From positions 40,936 to 104,935 of the forward strand of contig JBDHVC010000010.1 of NCBI GenBank assembly GCA_039809495.1: a DNA stretch of 64,000 bases, read 5' to 3'. The position numbers and the translations under genes are program-made. A model generated the notes under the pieces. The model was not told the DNA's origin, made no database searches, and saw nothing but the letters and a program-made list of their open reading frames with translations. Each line of letters begins with the position of its first letter. Within the stretch, counting starts at the first letter, position 1. This document shows positions 24,246 through 32,670 of this stretch, one piece after another. Origin of the DNA: JAFLCL01 sp039809495. Lineage in GTDB: Bacteria > Myxococcota_A > Polyangia > Polyangiales > Sandaracinaceae.

Positions 24246-25064
24246 TCAGTACGGCGCGCCCGCGTAGCTCGGTAGCGCCTCGGCCGTGAAGGAGCCGCCG
24301 ACGGAGGCCGTGCCCTCGAGCCGATCGAGCGCGTCGGGGCGCAGCGTCGCCTCGAGCGTGGTCGTGCGCCCGTTGAGGTACATGCGCAGCGTCCCGCCCA
24401 CCTGCTCCCAGGTGTCGTCGCCGGCCGTCGTGTCGTTGGGGTCGTCGCTCGTCAGCGCGCCGTTGCTCGCGAGCTCGACGACGAACGAGCGGCCGCCGAG
24501 GTGCATCTGCCACCGCGAGCCGGCGGCGGAGTAGCAGACGGGCTCGTCCCCGCCGCGGACGACCAGCTCGTTGCCCTGGCACGCGTGCGGGACGCGCATC
24601 CGGTCCGCGCGGAACTCCCACGCGTCGCCGCGCACGTTGCTCGCCGAGCCGACGATGACGCTGCCGTTCGTGAACCGACCGCGGTACTCGACGTAGCGGT
24701 TGGCGAGGAAGAGGCGGAGCTGGTCGTCCTCGATGATCCACTCGTCGGTCCCGGGCCCCGCGGCTGGGTGATCGTTCGCGCGAAGCCGGCCGCTCGCCAT
24801 CAGCTCGACGTCGAATTCGTAGCGACCGCCGGGCGCGTTCGCGACGACGTGCCAGCGCGTGCCCACCGGATCGAAGCAGAGGCCGGGCGCGAAGCGCACC
24901 TCGGAGGGCCGCTCGCACGGGACGTAGCTGCTCGCGCGCGCCACCGTGCCCTGGGTCGAGCTGCTCTGGGTCGCGCCGCCGCAGCCAGCGAGCGCGCTCG
25001 CGCCGCCGAGGGCGAGACCACCGAGGGCGAGGAGGGTCAGGGGGCCGACGTGTCGCGAGGGCAT
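24246..25064 (-). CDS. Lipoprotein with two copies of a ~110-residue domain, unknown function
   Basis: This 272-aa protein has a signal peptide and lipobox (SALAGC). The rest is a tandem duplication. The first copy runs around CFDPVGTRWHVVA to EFRADRM, and the second around CYSAAGSRWQMHL to GGSFTAEAL. Each copy shares a G-x-RW start, an Asp-rich turn (ANDHPAAGP; SDDPNDTT) and an RL/LRMYLxxR strand. Cysteines occur in pairs (PCERPS with LCFDP; HACQGN with VCYSA), suggesting one disulfide per repeat. I do not recognise the family. It follows purF by only 11 nt on the same strand. Confidence 0.8.
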   Translation of the reverse strand: MPSRHVGPLTLLALGGLALGGASALAGCGGATQSSSTQGTVARASSYVPCERPSEVRFAPGLCFDPVGTRWHVVANAPGGRYEFDVELMASGRLRANDHPAAGPGTDEWIIEDDQLRLFLANRYVEYRGRFTNGSVIVGSASNVRGDAWEFRADRMRVPHACQGNELVVRGGDEPVCYSAAGSRWQMHLGGRSFVVELASNGALTSDDPNDTTAGDDTWEQVGGTLRMYLNGRTTTLEATLRPDALDRLEGTASVGGSFTAEALPSYAGAPY

Positions 25065-25075
25065 CGTCGGAGACT

Positions 25076-26539
25076 CTACACCGACGTGAGCGGCAGCGCT
25101 CGCTTGGTGTGCGTCGGGCTCGTGCCCGTGACGGGGACGGGGTAGTCCCCGCTGAAGCAGGCGTCGCAGAAGCCGTTGCGCTCGCCCCGCGGGGGCCGAT
25201 CGCCGAGCACCGCGCGGTGCAGGCCCTCGATCGAGAGGTAGCCGAGCGAGTCGCACGTGACGTACTTCGCCACCTCGGCGGGGCTGTGCGACGCGGCGAC
25301 GAGCTCGCTGCGCGAGGGCGTGTCGATGCCGTAGAAGCAGGGCCAGCGCGTCGGCGGCGAGCTGATCCGCAGGTGGACCTCGCGCGCCCCCGCGTCGCGG
25401 AGCATCTTCACGATCTTCCGGCTCGTCGTCCCGCGCACGATCGAGTCGTCGACGACGGCGACGCGCTTGCCCTCGAGGACCTTGCGGACGGGCGAGAGCT
25501 TCAGCTTCACGCCGAAGTGGCGGATCGACTGCGAGGGCTCGATGAACGTCCGGCCGACGTAGTGGCTGCGGAGCAGGCCGAGATCGTAGGGCGCCCCGAG
25601 CCGCGCCGCGAAGCCCATCGCCGACGCGACGCCGCTGTCCGGGACGGCGATGACCACGTCGACGTCGCACGGCTGCTCCTCGGCGAGGATGGTGCCGAGC
25701 CGCTTGCGCGCCTCGTAGACGCTGATGCCGCCGAGCGTCGAGTCGGGGCGGGCGAAGTACACGTACTCGAAGATGCAGCTCCGCTGGGGCCTAGCCGGGA
25801 AGGGGTGGCTGCTCTCGAGGCCCGCGCGATCGATGACGATCATCTCACCCGGCTCGACGTCGCGGACGTACTCGGCGCCGATGAGATCGAAGGCGACCGG
25901 CTCGCTCGCGACGACGTGGCCGAGGCTCCCCAGGCGCCCCAGCGCGAGGGGGCGAAACCCGTACGGATCGCGGACCGCGACGAGCTCGTCGGCGGTGAGG
26001 AACACCATCGAGTAGGCGCCCTCCACCTGGGAGAGCGCGTCGACGATGCGGCTCGCCGTGGTCGTGCTCCGGCTCCGCGCGACCAGGTGGATCACCACCT
26101 CCGTGTCGCTCGAGGACTGGAAGATCGAGCCCTGCTCCTCGAGCCGAGCCTTCACCTCCTCGTAATTCGTGAGGTTCCCGTTGTGCGCGACGGCGATCGA
26201 GCCCGCGGCGAAGTCGACCGCGATGGGCTGCGCGTTCTTGATGCCGCCTCCGCCCGCCGTCGCGTAGCGGACGTGCCCGATCGCGCGATCCCCGGGCAGG
26301 CTCGAGAGGACGTGCTCATCGAAGCACTCGCCGACGAGGCCGAGCCCGCGATGCGCGAAGAGGCGGCCGCCGTCGCTCGAGACGATGCCGGCGGCCTCTT
26401 GGCCGCGGTGCTGGAGCGCGTGGAGGCCGAGGTAGGCGAGGTTCGAGGCCTCCCTCGCGCCCCAGATGCCGAAGACGCCACACTCGTCGTGGAAGTGGTC
26501 GTCGAGGTCCAGCGCGTCGCTCTCGCGTTCTTCGTCCAC
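25076..26539 (-). CDS. purF: Amidophosphoribosyltransferase
   Basis: This enzyme makes 5-phosphoribosylamine from PRPP and glutamine, the first step of purine synthesis. The 487-aa protein has a 19-residue propeptide before the catalytic Cys (HDECGVFGIWG) and a glutaminase domain with HNGNLTNYEEV and SDTEVVIHL. The PRPP loop reads VVDDSIVRGTTSRKI. The four cysteines that bind the 4Fe-4S cluster in the Bacillus-type enzyme are present (SCIFEYVY, WPCFYGID, FCDACF). Cleavage of the propeptide is expected from the family. A GAGGAG ribosome site precedes the ATG. Confidence 0.97.
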   Translation of the reverse strand: MDEERESDALDLDDHFHDECGVFGIWGAREASNLAYLGLHALQHRGQEAAGIVSSDGGRLFAHRGLGLVGECFDEHVLSSLPGDRAIGHVRYATAGGGGIKNAQPIAVDFAAGSIAVAHNGNLTNYEEVKARLEEQGSIFQSSSDTEVVIHLVARSRSTTTASRIVDALSQVEGAYSMVFLTADELVAVRDPYGFRPLALGRLGSLGHVVASEPVAFDLIGAEYVRDVEPGEMIVIDRAGLESSHPFPARPQRSCIFEYVYFARPDSTLGGISVYEARKRLGTILAEEQPCDVDVVIAVPDSGVASAMGFAARLGAPYDLGLLRSHYVGRTFIEPSQSIRHFGVKLKLSPVRKVLEGKRVAVVDDSIVRGTTSRKIVKMLRDAGAREVHLRISSPPTRWPCFYGIDTPSRSELVAASHSPAEVAKYVTCDSLGYLSIEGLHRAVLGDRPPRGERNGFCDACFSGDYPVPVTGTSPTHTKRALPLTSV

Positions 26540-26620
26540 GGCAATTCTCCTCGTCGACTGGGCGCCCTTCTACCTTCCGCGTCTCGGGGCGTCTAGACCA
26601 CGAACGAGGGAGGCTGCTCG

Positions 26621-27733
26621 TCAGGCGAGGCCGAAGGCGCGCTCGATCATCCACGCGCTCGCCACGAGGCCGATGACGATCGAGCCGCCGCGCACGACGT
26701 AGGTGCGATAGCCCGGCTTCCTCGCGAGCCAGGTCAAGGGGCCGATCGCGAGGAGCACGCCCGCGAGCTGCGCGAGCTCGATGCCGACGTTGAAGGAGAG
26801 CAGGGAGAGGACGCGCGCGCGCGCCGGCAGGCCCAGCTCGGCGAGCACGCTCGAGAAGCCGAAGCCGTGGATGAGGCCGAAGGCGAGGGCGATCCAGGGC
26901 ATCTCGCGGCGCTCTTCGGGCTTCGCGACGTTCAAGATCGCGACGAGGAGGATCGAGGCGGCGATCGCGGTCTCGACGAGCCGCGAGGGGAGCACGACCC
27001 AGCCGAGGGCTGCGGCGATGAGCGTGACGCTGTGCCCGAGCGTGAACGCGCTGACGACGAGCCCCACGTCCCTCACCTCCTTGCGCCAGCCGTCCTTGGC
27101 GGCGCGCTCGCCCGACGAGAGGAGGAGCGAGAGGAGAAAGAGCAGGTGATCGTAGCCCGTGACGAGGTGGAGCACGCCCTCCTCGAGGAACGTGAGGAGC
27201 AGCGCGGGGACCGACGCGGGCGCGCCGAGCTCGACCCGCTGTCGCCCGCGCCGGAGCACGCTCGTCTCGATGCCTTCGGAGAAGCGTAGGCGCACGTAGG
27301 CCTCGTGCTGCGGATCGCTCTCGAAGATCGTGTCGTCGATGAGCGTGAGCGGTCGCGCGTCGTCACAACTCGCCTCGAGCTCGACGGCGACGCGAGCCGC
27401 GTCCTCGTCGTCGAGGCGCTCGATGGGGGCGCGCATGGCGCTCATCCGACAGGGCCCTCGCGCGCTCTCGACCCGGATCCCCGAGGCGAGCCACGCGCGG
27501 AGCCGCTCGTCGTGCGCGAGCACGTCCTCTTCGCTCGCGTCCTCCCCGAGGCCGAGCTCGACCGCGGCGTCGACCACCTCGATCTCGACGCGGAGGTTCG
27601 CGCCGACGCTCGTCGGCTCGATGATGATGTGCTTCGCGCTGCCGCGGTGGGCGAGCGCCGCCCCGGGCACGCCCAGGCACAGGGCGAGGATGGCCGACGC
27701 GGCGAGGAGGCGCCTCGCGAGCGGCGCGCTCAC
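26621..27733 (-). CDS. HupE/UreJ family membrane protein
   Basis: Some family members are nickel or cobalt transporters, others are unassigned. This 370-aa protein has a signal peptide (ASAILALCLGVPGAALAHRG), an extracytoplasmic beta domain of about 150 residues with two cysteines, then about six membrane helices. The helices carry the family motifs GYDHLLFLLSLLL, FTLGHSVTLI, GLIHGFGFSSVL and FNVGIELAQL. The histidines in these motifs are plausible metal ligands. The GTG start at 27733 overlaps the stop of the small zinc-ribbon gene. No urease or hydrogenase gene is nearby, so the transported ion is not indicated. Confidence 0.85.
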   Translation of the reverse strand: MSAPLARRLLAASAILALCLGVPGAALAHRGSAKHIIIEPTSVGANLRVEIEVVDAAVELGLGEDASEEDVLAHDERLRAWLASGIRVESARGPCRMSAMRAPIERLDDEDAARVAVELEASCDDARPLTLIDDTIFESDPQHEAYVRLRFSEGIETSVLRRGRQRVELGAPASVPALLLTFLEEGVLHLVTGYDHLLFLLSLLLSSGERAAKDGWRKEVRDVGLVVSAFTLGHSVTLIAAALGWVVLPSRLVETAIAASILLVAILNVAKPEERREMPWIALAFGLIHGFGFSSVLAELGLPARARVLSLLSFNVGIELAQLAGVLLAIGPLTWLARKPGYRTYVVRGGSIVIGLVASAWMIERAFGLA

Positions 27734-27906
27734 CGCCGGCCCTTGAACCCCATCATGCCCTGCACGACGCTCTCCGAGGCCTCGGCGATCTCGCCCTCTT
27801 CGCGGAGCCGATCCGCGCAGTCCTCGCAGACCTTGCGGCTCTTGCCGCCGACCTTCACCGGCACGAGCGAGTCGACCTCGTCTCCGCACTCCTTGCACGT
27901 CGCCAT
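27730..27906 (-). CDS. 58-aa zinc-ribbon-like protein
   Basis: This tiny protein has two Cys-x2-Cys pairs (TCKECGDEV and KVCEDCADRL) about 20 residues apart, which together form a plausible zinc ribbon. The basic segment VKVGGKSRK lies between them and a short helical tail ends in GFKGRR. A GGAGG ribosome site lies about 6 nt before the ATG. The stop overlaps the GTG start of the HupE-type gene (GTGA), implying coupled translation and a shared role, perhaps in metal handling. I do not recognise a named family. Confidence 0.75.
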   Translation of the reverse strand: MATCKECGDEVDSLVPVKVGGKSRKVCEDCADRLREEGEIAEASESVVQGMMGFKGRR

Positions 27907-27980
27907 CGCGTCCTCCGGGCTCTTCGGCGCGCGAACGCTAGCGTGCCGCGCCGGGCGCGCCAAGGTGGACCGGCGCGCGG

Positions 27981-28751
27981 TCAGCGCGAGAGGCTCGCGC
28001 GGGCCTCTCGCTCGATCATCGCGACGTCGATCGGCAGAAGGCCCACGCCGCGAGCCAAGGTGAGCAGATCGTCGGGGAGGGGCGCCACGAACGAGAGCGG
28101 CTCGCCCGCGCTCCCCGGGAGCACGACGACGAGGCAGTGCAAGGCGACGCGCGGGCAGGCGATCACGCTTCCGTCCGGCGCGACGAGCCGCCTGGGGCCT
28201 CCGTAGGCGACGTCGCCGAGGAGCGGCGTCCCGGCACGCGCGGCGTGCACGCGGAGCTGGTGCGTGCGCCCGGTGATCGGCTCGAGCAGGAGCGCGGACG
28301 CCGAGGCGGAGCGGGAGAGGACCCACGCGCGCGTGCGCGCCGCCTGGACGCGGAGCGCGTTGGGATCGCTCCCGGGCTCGAGCGCGCGGCGCCTCCGCGG
28401 GTCACGCGGGTCGATGGCGATGTCCCACGTGTAGAGCGCGGGAGCGTCGCTCCCGATCTCGGGGCTCGGATCGGCGGGAGCTCGCGCGAGCGCGACGTAG
28501 CGGCGCGCGTACCGGCCCTCCTCGCGCGCGCGCAGGACGCGCGCGATCCCGCGATCCGTCCGCGCGAAGACGACGACCCCGGTGACGTCGGTGTCGAGGC
28601 GCGAGCTCGGGTGATGGCGGGGCGCGTGGCGATCGAGCGCCTCGACGCGGCGCGCGAGGCTGTCTCGCCGGTCGGGCGCCGTCGTCGCGATCCCGCTCGG
28701 CTTCGCGACGACGAGGAGATCGTCGTCGCGGTGCAGGAGGGTGAGCTTCAC
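27981..28751 (-). CDS. RNA pseudouridine synthase, RluA family
   Basis: Family members isomerise uridine to pseudouridine in rRNA or tRNA. The 256-aa protein starts directly with the catalytic fold (LLHRDDDLLVVAKPSGIATT). It has the catalytic Asp in HPSSRLDTDVTGVVVFA and the later motif EPITGRTHQLRVHAARAGTP with the conserved Arg. No S4 domain precedes the catalytic domain, which points to RluA/RluC-like short forms. The target site cannot be told from sequence alone. It lies 45 nt downstream of the RPH-like gene. Confidence 0.92.
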   Translation of the reverse strand: MKLTLLHRDDDLLVVAKPSGIATTAPDRRDSLARRVEALDRHAPRHHPSSRLDTDVTGVVVFARTDRGIARVLRAREEGRYARRYVALARAPADPSPEIGSDAPALYTWDIAIDPRDPRRRRALEPGSDPNALRVQAARTRAWVLSRSASASALLLEPITGRTHQLRVHAARAGTPLLGDVAYGGPRRLVAPDGSVIACPRVALHCLVVVLPGSAGEPLSFVAPLPDDLLTLARGVGLLPIDVAMIEREARASLSR

Positions 28752-28796
28752 GGGATCACCGCCGCGCGGGGGCTCGTCATCGTCTCGTCCTCGACG

Positions 28797-31451
28797 TCAG
28801 GCGCGCTCGAGCAGCCGGACGGTGCCGCGCGTGCCGTCGATCTCGACGCGATCGCCCGTCCGGAGCACCTCGGTCGCGTTCGCGACGTCCACCACCGCTG
28901 GGACCCCGAATTCCCGCGCGACGATCGACGCGTGCGAGAGCGGCCCTCCGAGCTCCGTGACGACGCCCGAGGCCGCGAGGAAGAGGGGCGACCAGCCGAC
29001 GTCGGTCTGTCGCGCGAGCAGGATCTCGCCGGGCCGGAAGGCGCTCGCGTCCTTCGGCTCCCGCAGCCAGCGCACGAGCCCCGTCGCGCGGCCGGCGGAC
29101 GCCCCGATGCCGACGAGCTCGCGGACGCTCGGGTCCGGCGGCGAGACGACGGGAGGGAACCCGACGAAGGTCGCGGGGGGCGCGGGGAGCGCCGCGTCAC
29201 GCGCGAGCTGGAGGCGACGCACGCGGACGAGGTCGCCGACGCCGACGACGTCGCCGCGGAGCACCCCGTGGAGCTCCTCGAGCGAGAGATAGAAGGCGCC
29301 GTCGTCCCCGACGCCCGGCTCCATCGCGCGCATGCGGCGGGACGCGTCGAGCGCGACGACGCGAAAGAAGCCGAGCACGGTGACGACGCGGGAGCGCAGG
29401 CGCTCGCGCGTGCGGAGCAGCGCGCGGACCCCATCGAGCCCGCGGCGCAGGAGGGGTCGAAGGACACGTGGGACGCGCGTCGCGAACGCCTCCTCGAACC
29501 GGGCGACGACCGCGCGACGCCGATGCTCCGCGCTCGAGACGGCGCTCGCTTCCCGCTGGAGGTGCAGGCGCAGCGTCGCGAACGGCAGCGTTGGGTCCTC
29601 GCGCCAGCGAGGCTCCGAGAGCTCGGCCTCGCGCGTGCCGCGATCGCCGTAGCGGCGGAGGAAGTCCTCGAGCAGCCGTCGCGTCGGCCCGTCGGGCAGC
29701 GCCTCGACGCGCGCGTGCTCGGGCTCGGTCGCCTCGATGTAGCCGCGCGCGGCGGCGTCGCGTCGCGCGCTCTCGGCGATGCGCGCGAGCTCGAGGCCCG
29801 GCTCGGCGCTGTCGACGTCGGCGAGCCCGCTCAAGAGATCGCGCAGGAGCGCGTCGTCGTGCGCGGCGCCGCGGGTGCTGACCAGCGCGCGGAGCGCGAT
29901 CGTGCTCGCGAGCAGGTTGCCGTACACGTTGAGGAGCACCTGGCCGCTCTGATCCAAGAGGCGCTCTACCTCGAGGAGGACGCGGTGGACGGCGGTCGAG
30001 GAGAGCAGGCGCAGGTCGAGGGCCTCGAGGCGCGCGCGCTCCTCCTCGAAGCGCTCCTCGAAGCGCGCGACGCGGCGGCTCGAGCCGAGGTTCTCGCGCG
30101 TGAAGCGCGCCGCGGTGAGGGGGAGCCGCGCGAGCCACGCGGCCGAGGAGCGCCCCGTCGGCTCGCGCCCGAGCGACGCCGAGGCGAGCGCGTCGATGCC
30201 GCCGCCTCCGAGCGCCAGGATCGTGTCGGGGGCGAGCCCCGGCACCTCCGACGCGATCGCGAAGAAGTCGGAGAGGTTCAGGTAGATGCGCCCGCGGAAG
30301 TTCCCGACGAGCTCCGCGTCGGGCGGTACGCGACAGCCGATCGCCCCGAAGGCACGGCGAAACCCGACGTCGCTGAACCCGCTCAGGACGGACCAGGTCA
30401 GGGGTGTCGCGACGCCGGGCAGCGCCTCGCCGACGTTGATGGTGGACCACACGATGCGGGCGCGATCGCGGGGTCGACGCACGACCGGCGCGCGCGCCGC
30501 GAGCGCGGTCACGGGGCGGGCCTGGAGCGTATAGAGCGTGCCCTCGGCGATGGCCCACTCGACGTCGCGCGCGTCGCCGAACGTCCGCTCGATGCGTCGC
30601 GCGAGCTCCGTGAGCGAGCGGACCTCGTCCGGCTCGAGCGCGGATCGTCGGCGCATCGGCTCCGGGACGCGCTCGTCGACGAGCCCGCGCTCGCGGACGA
30701 AGCGCGCTCGCGCCTTCTCTCCGACGACGTGATCGCGCAGAAAGCCCGAGCCCTTGTCGATGCGGTAGGTGTCGGGGGTGACGCTCCCGTCGACGACGAG
30801 CTCTCCGAGGCCGAAGGAGGCGTTGACGACGATCTCCTGCGGATCGCCGGAGAGCGGGTTCACCGTGAAGAGGACGCCCGAGACGTCGGCCGAAAGGAGC
30901 GCCTGGACGACGACGCCGATCCCGACCTGAGCTCGGCTCGGATCGCCGCCGACGCTCCTCAGGTACGTGATCACCCGCGACGAGAACGCGCTCGCCCAGA
31001 CGGCGCGGATCGCCTCGAGGACCGCCTCCTCGCCGACGACGTCGAGGCGCGTCGCGTAGAGGCCGGCGCTCGAGCGCGTGGCGTGGTCCTCCGAGAGCGC
31101 GGAGCTCCGCACGGCGACGCGCGGCGCACCCTCTCGCGCGAGGAGCGTGTACGCCTCGCGGATCGCGCGCTCCGCGGGCTCGGGGATGGCGATCGTGCGG
31201 ACGGCCTCCGCGATCGCGTGGAGCCGCGTCTCGCCGAGGGCTCGCGCCGGCGCGACGAGCAGCGCCTCGAGCCGGTCCTCCTGCGGGAGCGCCGCCGCCA
31301 TCGCTCGCTCGGCGACGCTCGCGGAGATGGCGAAGCCGGCCGGCACCACGAAGCCCGCCCGCACGAGCTCGGCGAGCGAGCGCGCCTTGCCCCCGAACGC
31401 CGTCGCTCTCCGCGGAACGAGGGACTCGATCGGTCGGACGTCGGGGTGCAC
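28797..31451 (-). CDS. Rifampicin phosphotransferase-like/PEP-utilising enzyme
   Basis: The 884-aa protein has the three-part layout of rifampicin phosphotransferases. An ATP-grasp start (ATAFGGKARSLAELVRAG, VPAGFAI) leads to AVRSSALSEDHATRSSAGLY and SGVLFTVNPLSGD. A long central helical substrate-binding region follows. The C-terminal swivelling domain has the phosphoryl-carrying His near residue 840 (GGPLSHASIVAREFGVPAVV). PEP synthase is the alternative, but that family lacks this middle region and ends in a barrel. The GTG start at 31451 aligns with family N-termini. Whether the substrate is rifampicin or another compound cannot be told. Confidence 0.8.
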   Translation of the reverse strand: MHPDVRPIESLVPRRATAFGGKARSLAELVRAGFVVPAGFAISASVAERAMAAALPQEDRLEALLVAPARALGETRLHAIAEAVRTIAIPEPAERAIREAYTLLAREGAPRVAVRSSALSEDHATRSSAGLYATRLDVVGEEAVLEAIRAVWASAFSSRVITYLRSVGGDPSRAQVGIGVVVQALLSADVSGVLFTVNPLSGDPQEIVVNASFGLGELVVDGSVTPDTYRIDKGSGFLRDHVVGEKARARFVRERGLVDERVPEPMRRRSALEPDEVRSLTELARRIERTFGDARDVEWAIAEGTLYTLQARPVTALAARAPVVRRPRDRARIVWSTINVGEALPGVATPLTWSVLSGFSDVGFRRAFGAIGCRVPPDAELVGNFRGRIYLNLSDFFAIASEVPGLAPDTILALGGGGIDALASASLGREPTGRSSAAWLARLPLTAARFTRENLGSSRRVARFEERFEEERARLEALDLRLLSSTAVHRVLLEVERLLDQSGQVLLNVYGNLLASTIALRALVSTRGAAHDDALLRDLLSGLADVDSAEPGLELARIAESARRDAAARGYIEATEPEHARVEALPDGPTRRLLEDFLRRYGDRGTREAELSEPRWREDPTLPFATLRLHLQREASAVSSAEHRRRAVVARFEEAFATRVPRVLRPLLRRGLDGVRALLRTRERLRSRVVTVLGFFRVVALDASRRMRAMEPGVGDDGAFYLSLEELHGVLRGDVVGVGDLVRVRRLQLARDAALPAPPATFVGFPPVVSPPDPSVRELVGIGASAGRATGLVRWLREPKDASAFRPGEILLARQTDVGWSPLFLAASGVVTELGGPLSHASIVAREFGVPAVVDVANATEVLRTGDRVEIDGTRGTVRLLERA

Positions 31452-31491
31452 GCCGGGAGGATACCCGCTCGCGCCTGGCTCCGCCCCGCGC

Positions 31492-32538
31492 TCAGCGCGG
31501 CGGGTCCGAGCGATCGGGATCGGCCGCGCTCGCGTCCTCGTCCGCGTCCTCGCCCACGAGATCGGGGAAGGTGTGCCGCAGCTCGTCGATGATGGCGTGA
31601 GCGACGAGCTCGCGTGGCTCGCCGCCGCCGAGGCGCTCGACGTTGCGTCGATACACGAAGACGCGGCTCGCGCGCGGCGGCTCGCTCTCGCTCGAGAGGC
31701 CGTCGAGGAGCACGGGGATCCGCGGATCGACCCCGTCGGCCACCACCTCGGCGCCCGGCACGTCGCCGACGATGACGAACGCGCCGTCGATCGTCGAAGC
31801 GAGCGTGCGAGGCAGGCCGCGAATCGCGTCACGCACCTGATCCTCGAATTCCCTCGCGTCGAGGGGGCCCGCGGGCGGCGCTCGGCGGAGCTCCGCGTCG
31901 CGCGCGCGCAGGAACGCCATCGTCATCCCCGGGAGGTCGTCGCGCTGCTCACGGCAGAGGCCGAGGTAGTAGTGGGCGTCGGCGAGGTCCGCGTCGAGCT
32001 CGAGCGCGCGGCGCAGGTGCGGCTCGGCTCGCTCCGCGTCGCCGACGTCGAACCAGGCGCGCCCGATCGCGATCTCGACGCCCGCGTTGTCGAAGGGGCC
32101 CTGCGGGGTGCGCCGGAGCACCTCGAGCGCCTGGTCGCGGTCGCCCTTGCCCAGGTGGGCGTCGACCTCGAGCAAGAGCGCGTCCGCGAGCTCGACGTCC
32201 TCCTCGATCCAGTCGAGCGCTTGCTCGACGAGGGCGATCGCGCCGTCGAACTCCTGGAGCGGGAAGATCAGCACCTCGGCCGCGTTGAGCATGGCCTCGA
32301 CGAAGCTCTCGTCGAGCTCGATCGCCTGGCGGTAGTGCTCGATCGCCTCCTCCGCGCGTCCTTCGGCCGCGAGGATGTAGCCGAGGAGGTTCTGGACCTC
32401 GGGCGACTCGTGGTCGAGCTCGGCCGCCTTCTCCGCCGAGCGGAGCGCGCCCGCGGTGTCGCCCTTCATGACGCGATCCCACGCGCGATCGACGTGGGCG
32501 CTGAGCTGATCCATGGGGCTCGAGGTGCGGGTGGCCAT
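31492..32538 (-). CDS. TPR protein with a zincin-like domain
   Basis: This 348-aa cytoplasmic protein has about five TPR units in the first ~215 residues (VQNLLGYILAAEGRAEEAIE, AEPHLRRALELDADLADAHY). The C-terminal ~120 residues match the general pattern of the small 'zincin-like' metallopeptidase family (FEDQVRDAIRGLPRTL, SRVFVYRRNVERL). The expected HExxH helix reads DELRHTF: the first zinc His is Asp. It may be inactive or bind metal differently. It sits 40 nt upstream of the RPH-like gene. The ATG at 32538 starts just before the first TPR. Confidence 0.75.
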   Translation of the reverse strand: MATRTSSPMDQLSAHVDRAWDRVMKGDTAGALRSAEKAAELDHESPEVQNLLGYILAAEGRAEEAIEHYRQAIELDESFVEAMLNAAEVLIFPLQEFDGAIALVEQALDWIEEDVELADALLLEVDAHLGKGDRDQALEVLRRTPQGPFDNAGVEIAIGRAWFDVGDAERAEPHLRRALELDADLADAHYYLGLCREQRDDLPGMTMAFLRARDAELRRAPPAGPLDAREFEDQVRDAIRGLPRTLASTIDGAFVIVGDVPGAEVVADGVDPRIPVLLDGLSSESEPPRASRVFVYRRNVERLGGGEPRELVAHAIIDELRHTFPDLVGEDADEDASAADPDRSDPPR

Positions 32539-32670
32539 GAGGAGACGTCGTGACGCGCCCGAGAGGTTCGACGCGCGGGGCCGCGAGCCTAGCGTCGCGC
32601 GGGGGCGTCGCAACCCCCCCACGCGGACGAGCCACGCGCGCGCCGATCCGCGGATGGTAGAACCCGGCGC

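Noticed and set aside
19817..24289. 1490-codon open frame on the plus strand opposite the large membrane protein
   Set aside because: Membrane helices and SpeE-like motifs support the minus strand; the opposite frame is a charged low-complexity shadow.
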